Notes under the pieces: model-generated
The model's database searches: none
Told to the model about the DNA's origin: nothing
What the model saw: the letters and a program-made list of their open reading frames with translations, nothing else
Shown: one piece after another, positions 56,320 to 64,000 of the stretch
How positions within the stretch are numbered: position 1 is the stretch's first letter
Layout of the letters: every line of letters starts with the position of its first letter
Translations under genes and position numbers: made by a program
NCBI GenBank assembly: GCA_964019695.1
Contig: OZ026521.1
Coordinates: forward strand, 34,542,774-34,606,773
Reading direction: 5' to 3'
Length of the DNA: 64,000 nt
Source: Loripinus fragilis
Lineage: Eukaryota > Mollusca > Bivalvia > Lucinida > Lucinidae

Positions 56320-57947
56320 CTAGAGGGTCTGAAGGTCCTGAAGCGCTCACCTGATCTCCTTAATAATGTTAAAATAGGTCAAGGTCAACTAAGGCTTATT
56401 ATTCAAACATATTTTGTTTTACCATATATGGGCAGTGGCCATTTTGATCAAGTGACCTAAATATAATATCATATTTATCTTGTTTTATCTACTGAATTCT
56501 CCATATGAAATTTGAGTTCAAAGGTCAGCTTGACCTTTGGTGCTTATATAAAACCAGTGTCTCAATAGGTTTAGCATTTTTCGCAAGTATTTTGATTTCT
56601 GCTTAAACAGTTTTATAGAAAAATGAACATTTCAAGATTTTCCCAACATAAAAGCATTAGGAATCAAATTTGGTCTTGCCGTAGAAAAGATCAAGGTCAA
56701 CCAAGATTAATCTATTGTGAAAACCTGGTAGGGCCCACATCCCCAATGCTATATACCAAGTCCCAAGGCCATTGTCCTTTTGGTTCCAGAGTAGAAGATA
56801 TTTAAAGAGTTTTTACCTTATCATCTTGGTAATGTGACCATTAAGATTTGGTTCAAATTTACTCCACTCACCTTAAGGAGTCTCCATATGAAATTTGAGT
56901 TCAATTGGCCAAGTGGTTTCTGAGAAAACTGTGTTTTAATATATTGATGGGCCTTCAATATGAGTGACCTTGGCTAAAGGGTCAAAGGTCAACCTTGACC
57001 TTTGGAATTGCCTTTTAACATATATAAAGTGAGAACAATGACTTTGGCCTCAACAGTATTAAAAAATCAACTTTAAAAAAAATCCAATATAAATGCATAA
57101 GGAAGCAAATTTGACCTTCATGTTAAGTAGGTCAAGGTCAACATCATTTGAACAAACTTGGTAGACCCTGCACTCCAAATGTTACATACCAAGTCCCAAG
57201 GTCATCAGCCTTCTGGTTCTGGAGAAGAAGATTTTTAAAGGATTTTACCATATATGGACATGTCTGGCATCTTGGTCATTCGACCAAAACAATTTGCATA
57301 AATCTTGGCCACCTTATTGTAAGGAGTCTTCATATGAAATCTGAGCTCAATTGGCCCAATGGTTTCTGAAAAAACTATGTTTTAATATATTGATGGGACT
57401 CCAATATGAGCGGCCTTGTCTGAAAGGTCAAAGGTCAACCTTGACCTTTGGAACTTATTTATAGCCATTGTCACATTAGATAAAACATATCAAGTGAGAA
57501 TAATGACTTTGGCTTCAATAGTTTTCAAAAAATCAACTTTTCAAAAATTTCCCCATTTAAATGCATTAGGAAGCAAATGTGACCTTGACGTTAAGTAGGT
57601 CAATGTCAACCCAGGATCATCATTTGAACAAACTTGGTAGGCCCCACATCCCCGATGCTACATACCAAGTCCCAAGGTCATCGGCCTTCTGGTTCTGGAG
57701 AAGAAGATTTTTAAAGGGTTTTACCATATATGGGCATGGCGGCCATCTTGCTCATGTGACCAAGACTATTTGAACAATCTTTCGTTTACCCATCCTAAGG
57801 AATCTCCATATGAAATTCGAGTTCAATTGGCCTTCTGGTTTCAGAGGAGAAGATGTTTGAAAATGTGGACGGACGGACGGACAACGGACGACGGAGTCAT
57901 TGGTATACAAATAGCTCACCTTGGAGCCTTCGGCTCAGGTGAGCTAA
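56320..57947. mobile_element. Family A element, copy 3
   Basis: Left end CTAGAGGGTCTGAAGGTCCTG with GCGCTCACCTGATC; right end GAGCCTTCGGCTCAGGTGAGC. The ~470 bp units are partly deleted in the left third. Perfect AGGTCAAAGGTCA at 57425-57437 and AACCTTGACCTTTG nearby. GGACGGACGGACGGACAACG lies at about 57871. It begins 22 bp after the family C copy. Confidence 0.68.
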
Positions 57948-57984
57948 TAAGGCAGTGTATGGTAATCAACCAAAATACAACTTC

Positions 57985-58110
57985 AAGAGCATGCCCTATT
58001 CTACCTCCCTAACCTATTCTACATCCCTACACAATTCTACCTCCCTATCCTATTCTACCGTCTTCTCCTTTTCTACCTCTCTACCCTATTCTACTTCCTA
58101 TTCTACCTAA
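57985..58110. repeat. Pyrimidine-rich minisatellite
   Basis: CCTATTCTACCTC and variants (CTATTCTACATCC, TTCTACCTCTCTACC) recur every 12-20 bp on the plus strand, giving an almost pure pyrimidine strand with periodic A. Lies in a NEK1-like intron, purine-rich in transcript sense. Confidence 0.7.
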
Positions 58111-58207
58111 TAAGTGAAATTACTACTATAAGCACACACTAATTTAGATTATATAAACTCAATCCAGTTGGACAATCTCATTATACATATTGATTCATCA
58201 TGTGGAT

Positions 58208-58376
58208 TTTGTTTTGTTTGTTTAATGTCCCAGTCAACAATTTTCAGTTATGACAGGACGGGTCCAGTACTATGTCTTCCTCAAGGACACAATGCAGTGA
58301 CGTCTGGTGAAGCTCGAACCTGCAACCCTTCAGTCTTGAGTCAAGCACACTACCACTGAGCCACTGCACTCCCTCA
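58208..58376 (-). mobile_element. tRNA-derived SINE, minus strand
   Basis: Head: A box TGGCTCAGTGGTAGTGTGC (58350-58368) and B box GGTTCGAGC (near 58313-58321). The body contains TTGACTGGGACATTAAAC. Same family as 34442 and 35109. Confidence 0.68.
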
Positions 58377-58736
58377 TCATGTGGATGGAAACAGTGTGGA
58401 TCCAGATCAGCTGGCTTCAAGTGAAGCCAGCTGATCTGGAGCTGCACAGTTTTCAAAAAATGGTACAGAAATTGAAAAAGCTATACACACTTTGTTCTTA
58501 TTAGGTATTAAGTAATACTTCAACCCTTGTCCTACTGAACAAGGATAAAATCCTATTTTGAAAACACTGTAGATCTGACGAAGCCATCTGATCGGGATTC
58601 ACACTGTTTTCCACTCTGATTGAAAATACATGCTTACAACTTGAATGATGAAGTTTATCAGGATAAAAATTGGGGAGGAGTGCTGTACATAAAAATATTC
58701 AGCAAGGCAAGGGTGAAAGAAATTTTCAAGCATTAC

Positions 58737-58873
58737 CTGTACAGTTTTGTAGACCTGGATCAGCTTTTCTGCACCCAGTGCTTCCTCAAGTTGAGCTCTA
58801 GATTCTTCAAGACGGCCAAACAAGTCGAAATCTGCCTCCTCCCCATCATTAAACTCACTGTCACTGTCTTCAT
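58737..58873 (-). CDS. NEK1: NEK1-like kinase, penultimate coding exon
   Basis: Acceptor AAACTTTTTTCAG and donor CAG|GTAATG on the minus strand. Translated with the G carried over from the exon at 60833, it reads DEDSDSEFNDGEEADFDLFG, then RLEESRAQLEEALG and AEKLIQVYKTVQ. That is an acidic stretch followed by an amphipathic helix with heptad-like leucines that probably forms a coiled coil. It runs into the terminal exon in phase 0. From memory the RLE..R..LE..LG pattern is conserved just before the end of NEK1 proteins. The ~4.1 kb intron to the terminal exon contains family C and A elements, a minisatellite and a SINE. Confidence 0.8.
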
Positions 58874-58893
58874 CTGAAAAAAGTTTACATGGA

Positions 58894-59060
58894 GTGAATG
58901 AGTGAGTTTGTATTTAACATCCCACCCACATTTAAGGTCATATGGAGATGGGGCTAAAGATTAGAGTCTCATCCAACAGACTGGAGGAGCCAAAGATCAA
59001 ACTCGGGACCCCTGGGTACAAGGCGAGCGGTTTATTCAGTACACCATGGCAGCTCCTATA
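58894..59060 (-). mobile_element. tRNA-derived SINE (second family), minus strand
   Basis: Minus-strand head near 58985-59060: GAGCTGCCATGGTGTACTGA as a diverged A-box region and GAGTTTGATC as the B box. The body has ACCTTAAATGTGGGTGGGAT. Related to 59395-59557. Confidence 0.55.
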
Positions 59061-59124
59061 ATTTACATGGATATGATTTATATGTATATAGTTTACATCC
59101 ATATGATTAACATTTGAGCCAGTG

Positions 59125-59343
59125 CATGAGATTTCCAACAATGCGGTATGTGCGACCAGCAAAACCTCAGATCAGCCTGTGCATACGCACAGTCTGATCA
59201 GAGCCTTTGCTTGTCGCTTGAGTATTCTATGATTGTTAAGCTACTGACTGAACATCATTTGCAGTTTCTAAGCTTAAAAGGAGGCTGCACAGGCTAGTCC
59301 GAGTCTACACTTGTCAAAATGTCAAATTGTTGGAAATCTCATG
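59125..59343. mobile_element. Inverted-repeat element related to the 100 bp satellite
   Basis: Ends CATGAGATTTCCAACAAT and ATTGTTGGAAATCTCATG are perfectly inverted. The interior carries GCCTGTGCATACGCACAGTC followed by TGATCAGAGCCTTTGCT. This resembles the core of the 100 bp satellite unit (GCCTGAGCATGCGTGCAGTC, then TCACCAGGGCCTTCACT). No coding capacity. Confidence 0.6.
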
Positions 59344-59394
59344 TGGCGGCTCATTTATGATTTACATGTATATGGTTTACATCCATGATTAAGT

Positions 59395-59557
59395 TGTGTG
59401 TTTACATTTTAACATCCCACTAACAGCTAAGGTCATATGGTGACAGAGCCACGGCTTAAAGTATCATCCGACAGACTGGTGAAGCCAGGGATCGAACCTG
59501 CAACCCCTGGTTTACAAGGCAAGCGGTTTATTCACTACACCACAGCTGCCCCTACAT
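59395..59557 (-). mobile_element. tRNA-derived SINE (second family), minus strand
   Basis: B box GGTTCGATCCC on the minus strand (about 59488-59498), with head sequence GCAGCTGTGGTGTAGTGAAT. The body TTAGCTGTTAGTGGGATG matches the copy at 58894. Confidence 0.65.
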
Positions 59558-60832
59558 CCATGATTAACATGTATGATTGACATGTATATGGCTTAAATGT
59601 ATATAGTTTACATCCATATGGGCCAGGATATGACAAAAGGTACCTTATGGTTATATTAATCAAAATCTAGCTAATGTTGCCTATGCAAAGTACTATCACT
59701 TAAGAGCATTCCCTGAAAATTTGAAGCCGTTATTGTCAATGTTGACGAATAAATAGAGGTTTGAAGCAACACATGTAATCCAGTTTGGAATGTAATGTCA
59801 TGAAGAAAGTTAAACTAAATATGATGTCAGAGTGCTTGTCTTCAGTTTCTTGTTGATTACTGTTCACTCAGTATACACATATAACAAATAAAAATGTATC
59901 CACATGCATTATCCATGTTTTAATGTAAATGTAAATGAAATGACACGATTTTTTACTTTTTCTTTCATATTATAGACATTTAAAGTGACACAACCTTTAT
60001 TATGAGCCCTTATAGGTGAAATGGCCTAATTGTTGCCATGACAACATGCAACATACAAAAGTTTAAATATTATCCGAAACATTTGCTACTTTGATGACAT
60101 CATGCTATAGAAACATATTTGTGGTACTATACAAGCATGTGAAATCTTGTCATTTTATGCATTTTTCAAATGTCTATTATGTAATAATTGTTGTTATGCC
60201 TTAAGGACCCTTTTCTCAGATCTGCGCTCATATGATTTATATGGATGATTTACATGTATAAGGGTTTACCTGTATATTATTTACATCCCTATGATTTACA
60301 TGGATGATTTACATGTAAATGGTTTACATGTATTTCATACACATGTAAAAACCTTGTAAGTTCGAACTCTGATAGCTTGGAGAATCGCTCAATTTGAACC
60401 ATATTTGGAATACATTCAAACATAGTACATATTTCTTGATCATTAACCACATTACTTGTCAAAAATGTATAATGGATACTTGGCTGCGTCAATATCATTA
60501 TCAATCTGATACAACAATCATGTCAGTGTTTGTTGAGTTTAGCCATCTACTTTATTGAGCATCAGTGAGACTGTTATAGGACATACATAAAAAACAGGAT
60601 ATATCCAGCCCCTTCTATCAGGGATGTAACACGGATTCAAGTTTGATTTTATTTGGCCATTTTTACGGCCTTATATGGGAGTCACTCCCAATCCAAAGCT
60701 AGCCTTTATTTTCCCAATTTCATGTATTTTAGTACTTATTTTCCCAATTTTAATAAAATATTTTCCTAAATGTAGAGGAAAAGGTAGCTTCCTAAAATCC
60801 CAAATAAAATCACTGAATTAAGTGTTAAATAC

Positions 60833-60973
60833 CTGTAGGAAATAGGTCAGCAATCATGTCCGCTTTTTCATCAGGTGTTTGAGGATTCTCATTATCTACA
60901 GAGATACTTCTATTGATGGCAGCATCATCAGTAAGATCTTTATCTTCATCATCATGACCATCATCTTCATCAC
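60833..60973 (-). CDS. NEK1: NEK1-like kinase, internal acidic exon
   Basis: Acceptor TTCTTGACAG and donor ACAG|GTATTT on the minus strand. It reads GDEDDGHDDEDKDLTDDAA, then INRSISVDNENPQTPDEKAD, then MIADLFPTG. It begins by completing a glycine codon split with the exon at 62623 and ends in phase 1, which the exon at 58737 completes as Asp. Acidic, low-complexity linker with a short hydrophobic tail (MIADLF). Recognised as part of the gene by phase continuity and composition, not by a domain. Confidence 0.75.
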
Positions 60974-62622
60974 CTGTCAAGAAAGTCATTAATGACGAAC
61001 AGCATGTGATAATTATTGTACCTTGTACTTTTCTCTTCTCTCTAACCATTCTTAAATTGGCCATCCCATGAAATAATACATGATTACAACATCCAGTTTT
61101 GGTTATTGCCCTGAATATCACCCTAAGACCCCATTATAAGCCAGAGAGCTATAGCTTTGGGACTCATTATGATTGAACATTGATAATGAGGGCTGTAGCC
61201 AAAACCCGGTATAATTTATTTATCACATTTTTCAATTGACATTTTCTGTTAGCTATACAAAAATGAAAACAAAACTGAAGCCTTTGATGTATATTTTGTG
61301 TGATACCACACCACTTGTTTACCTCTGATGTAATCTACTGAACATCTCACACAGGTATGATAACCTCTTTCCATTGAAATAAATGATTCACTGTTATCAG
61401 TAGGCAGATAACCAGTCAGCGGGAAAGAGAGTAACGCATACCCCTAATGCAAACTTTAGGTTATACTGGCAAAAAGTGTCCCATGTATGCGTTAATGGTT
61501 CTTGGATATGAGCTACTGCATGACAAAACCCGAGGTTGTGCCCAGCAAAGACTCAGATCTGAACTTTTCTTGCACCCAGCGAGGACTCTAATCTTGTGGT
61601 TTAATAGGCTAACCTGAATTAGCTCCGTACCAAGTCAAATTATTGGATTTGTCAAACACCACTTGCTCCTTATATTGTTTGTGTTGATACATTTGGTCCA
61701 AGTCAACAAATATGTTGTTATTTTGTTTGTAATGATGCTTTATGTCCCAGTCATGTTCAGACGTTGTCCCATCTTACTTGGTTGCAGAAGATAAAGTGTC
61801 TTGCTCAAAGACATAACACAGTGCCTCCGGTAAGTCAGTCACTAGCAAAACCCTCAATCTTAAGTCCAGCACACTACCACTGAGCCTCTACACTCCTCTC
61901 TACATTTGTTCAATAAATGTGCATGTGCAGCACTCTTATGGGGTTGGATGTCTAATGCCTTATTAATGGATTACCCTTTATCTACTTCCAAACTTTGTCT
62001 TTATATATTTGTTTATGTCTTAACCTTGCTTTAAACAATATTTTAGTCATAATCCAATAGTCATTTATCAATCATTCTTTTCCCAAGCAATTTCCATTTA
62101 CATGTAATTTGTTCACTTTTACTTTAAACAGTAACTGACAACAGTCCTACTTGATTCAATGTCAGAAAGCAAATATCTTTATGAAAGTATGTTGCTTTAC
62201 TGGGCCTTGCAATTCACAACCCTACTTAAGCAGGCAGACTCTATAGAAGTCATATAGAAAGCCTGCTCGCAAATTACTTGACCATTCTCTGAAATTAATG
62301 AAACAGTACAGCCGCACAGACATCAGGAAAATTTTTTCTCCAACCGAATGGTAGACACCAATCTATGGCTTCAATGAAGTAGAAATTGAGAGCTGACCTG
62401 TAGTGTGTCAGCTTAACTACCAAGTATACCAAGTAAGTATACCAAGTATAATTACTCTGTCTTTCTACCCACTTTGCTATGCATTTCTGTTCCATAGATT
62501 GTATATGCAAGCAGAGAAGGCTCTGTGCATGCCTCTTTGCTGTTGGCATACAGAAAAATCAAGTTTTCTCAAGCCAAGGCCTAAATTATATGTTAATAAA
62601 GGTTTTAAAGATATTTCCTTAC
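60974..62622. other. NEK1-like intron
   Basis: About 1.65 kb in phase 1. Contains a SINE at 61725-61897; the rest shows no recognisable element or exon. Confidence 0.55.
61725..61897 (-). mobile_element. tRNA-derived SINE, minus strand (decayed)
   Basis: GAGGCTCAGTGGTAGTGTGC as A box (61876-61889 region) and body words GTCTTTGAGCAAGACAC and TGGGACATAAAGC. The B box is degenerate (GGGTTTTGC). Confidence 0.55.
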
Positions 62623-62808
62623 CATCAACATCTGCATCAACTTCCCCATCATCATTCTCATCCCCTGTATCATCATCATCAACATCACCATCTATTTCAT
62701 CACTCTTAGGATCTGTCTCATCATCATCACCATCATTTGTATCCCCTCTGCTTTCTCTGTCACTAGACAAGCTGAATTTGATTGGTGCCTTTTTAGTCTC
62801 TTCTTCAG
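62623..62808 (-). CDS. NEK1: NEK1-like kinase, internal acidic exon
   Basis: Acceptor TGACATGTTTCAG and donor GATG|GTAAGG on the minus strand; 186 nt, phase 1 in and phase 1 out. It encodes EEETKKAPIKFSLSSDRES, then a stretch dominated by Asp with Gly, Glu and Thr (DGDDDETDPKSDEIDGD...). The run of GAT codons shows on the plus strand as CATCAT repeats. The acidic linker precedes the conserved C-terminal end, as in other NEK1 proteins. Part of its 5' edge and acceptor is duplicated upstream at 62960-63062. Confidence 0.78.
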
Positions 62809-62839
62809 CTGAAACATGTCAAAATGAAAATTTAATATT

Positions 62840-62950
62840 CTTATTTCACAACCAAAACATATGTTGTGGGTACTCAAAAGAACCATCTCAATGAGACGAT
62901 TCTTTTGAGCACCCAAAACATATGTTAAAACTGATGGGTAAGAAATTATT
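62840..62950. mobile_element. Palindromic MITE, inverted copy beside a NEK1-like exon
   Basis: AACCAAAACATATGTTGTGG, GTACTCAAAAGAA, then the complement TTCTTTTGAGCACCC and AAAACATATGTT, ending ACTGATGGGTAAGAAA. This is the reverse complement of 53191-53320. Confidence 0.6.
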
Positions 62951-62959
62951 AACATTTTT

Positions 62960-63062
62960 ACGCTGACTTTTTAGTCTCTTCTTCAGTTGAAACATGTCAA
63001 CAGCAGAACTTTAGTTAAGAGTGCATTACGAAAATTTAATATTCTTATTTCACAACCAAAAC
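62960..63062. repeat. Partial duplication of an exon edge and its splice acceptor
   Basis: CTTTTTAGTCTCTTCTTCAG, TTGAAACATGTCAA and AAAATTTAATATTCTTATTT, CACAACCAAAACATAT repeat 62788-62862, with an extra ~35 bp inside. The duplicate thus contains about 20 nt of exon sequence and a TTTCA[G/A] acceptor-like site; the MITE at 62840-62950 lies between the two copies. Confidence 0.65.
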
Positions 63063-63079
63063 ATATATGAATTGTTGAT

Positions 63080-63520
63080 AAAAATATGATCATATAAGTT
63101 TTATATGTAAATTAATATATGTGATAATCATGTGTGGTAAATTAAGTTTTGTAACATTTTTATAATTTTCAAATACAGTGCATTACACATCATCCTCATG
63201 TGACTGCCTTTTTATATAAATTTTTTATACTGCCTTTAATAAATTTTATATAAAGGCACTCATATGATTTTTATATAAAAGGGCAATCATATGATTTTCA
63301 TATAATTATTATATGATTGTTATGTAAAAATGCTTATCAATATCATATGATTATTATATGTATTTCAGTTTACGTAAAAATCATATCATTTTCGTATGAA
63401 AATTATATAATTTGTTTTATATGATCCACACACGACTGCCTTTTTTAACAAGTATTATATAAAAGTTTTTATATAAGAATCATATGATTATTATATGACT
63501 TTTACGTGTGGCAAAATTTG
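63080..63520. repeat. AT-rich block of ATATGATTTTTATATA-type words
   Basis: CATATGAT, TTATATGAT and TTTTATATAA recur in both orientations about every 15-30 bp, giving many small overlapping palindromes. CACATCATCCTCATGTGACTG (63185) and GATCCACACACGACTGCC (63423) mark possible repeat edges. In a NEK1-like intron. Confidence 0.5.
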
Positions 63521-63527
63521 TAGTGTA

Positions 63528-63729
63528 CAGTAAAACCTGCCTTAAGTGGCCACCCTAAAAGAAGACCAAAAAATGGTTTTCAAGACTGATCATCACTTAA
63601 TACAGGTCAAAAGTATTGCAGAATGCTCCAAGGGGAGCATTCTGCAATACTTTCTACCTTCATTAGGCTACCATTTTTCATTAATTTTTTTTTCTATTTT
63701 TGAGTGGCCGCTTAAGATAGGTTTTACTG
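63528..63729. mobile_element. Mariner-like MITE
   Basis: TA at 63526-63527 and 63730-63731; ends CAGTAAAACCTGCCTTAAG and CTTAAGATAGGTTTTACTG. The central stem GTATTGCAGAATGCTCC with its complement is intact. Confidence 0.75.
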
Positions 63730-63930
63730 TATGAGGGAATGATGGGATGACAAACATTGTAAACCCTACCACAGGAGCAGTCTGATCTGGATTTACACTG
63801 TTTGCAATGTCCTATCTGTTCGAACATTTGGGGCAGTATGGTAAACACTTACAGCAGTCTGACTGGGTTTGAACTGTTTGCTAAGGCCTAACTGTCTGAA
63901 TATCTAGGACAATATATGGTAGACACTTAC

Positions 63931-64000
63931 AGTCATCTATAAGTAGACTCTGCATGGTTTCTCTAACACTGAGTAGATCAGCTAGGTCCTCATCACTGAA
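63931..64000 (-). CDS. NEK1: NEK1-like kinase, exon cut by the right edge
   Basis: Donor GACT|GTAAGTG on the minus strand at 63930/63931. The open frame reads FSDEDLADLLSVRETMQS, then LLIDD, and ends in phase 1; the split codon becomes Ser with the next exon. Assigned by phase continuity with the exon at 62623 and by the acidic/helical composition; the 5' end lies beyond the window. Confidence 0.7.

Larger units (their letters stand above)
59060..60330. repeat. Scattered TTTACATGTATA / CATCCATATGATT motif clusters
   Basis: Clusters at about 59066-59112, 59352-59395, 59562-59622 and 60233-60330 repeat GATTTACATG, TATATGGTTTACATCC and CATATGATT with irregular spacing, separated by SINEs and the inverted-repeat element. 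It looks like a decayed minisatellite broken up by insertions. The stretch between 59623 and 60230 holds nothing else that I recognise. Confidence 0.5.

Noticed and set aside
62403..62894. 163-codon Ser-rich plus-strand frame
   Set aside because: It is the antisense of the NEK1-like acidic exon; GAT runs read as CATCATCA give Ser/His-rich frames.

Overview
This is eukaryotic, non-bacterial DNA: AT-rich, with spliced exons (GT..AG boundaries), tRNA-derived SINEs, a non-LTR reverse transcriptase remnant and many small inverted-repeat transposons. The mix of repeats, namely GGACGGAC-bearing repeats, AGGTCA-rich repeats and tRNA-headed SINEs, looks to me like a bivalve mollusc genome. That placement is inference from memory of such genomes; nothing in the window fixes the species.

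Layout. (1) 1-19133 is the right end of a very homogeneous tandem array of a 3.02 kb monomer, about 6.3 copies, open to the left. Each monomer holds 13 copies of an exactly 100 bp unit plus a 1.7 kb spacer with two divergent tRNA-like segments and a cluster of hairpins. (2) 19134-19237 is an open frame rich in tyrosine that may be the last exon of an unknown gene abutting the array. (3) About 20-54 kb is repeat-dense non-coding DNA. It holds a set of non-autonomous elements with inverted C-rich/G-rich ends enclosing tandem arrays, and a 3 kb fold-back element with GGCCGGCC palindromes. It also holds MITEs assignable to piggyBac-like (TTAA), Tc1/mariner-like (TA) and PIF/Harbinger-like (TTA) groups, SINEs, and a 5'-truncated LINE reverse transcriptase on the minus strand. 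(4) 54.4-64 kb carries five minus-strand exons, all in matching phase, ending in a stop codon. They encode an acidic region and the C-terminal end of a protein I recognise as NEK1, a NIMA-related kinase. The kinase domain lies beyond the right edge.

The only well-supported host gene is the NEK1-like one. Its introns are full of the same repeat families found upstream, and one element starts only about 40 nt from the acceptor of the last exon. The most interesting non-genic signals are: the nested satellite with divergent tRNA-like promoters; the set of unnamed elements sharing terminal and subterminal modules; and a tandem array in which almost every unit carries a perfect palindromic oestrogen-response-element sequence.
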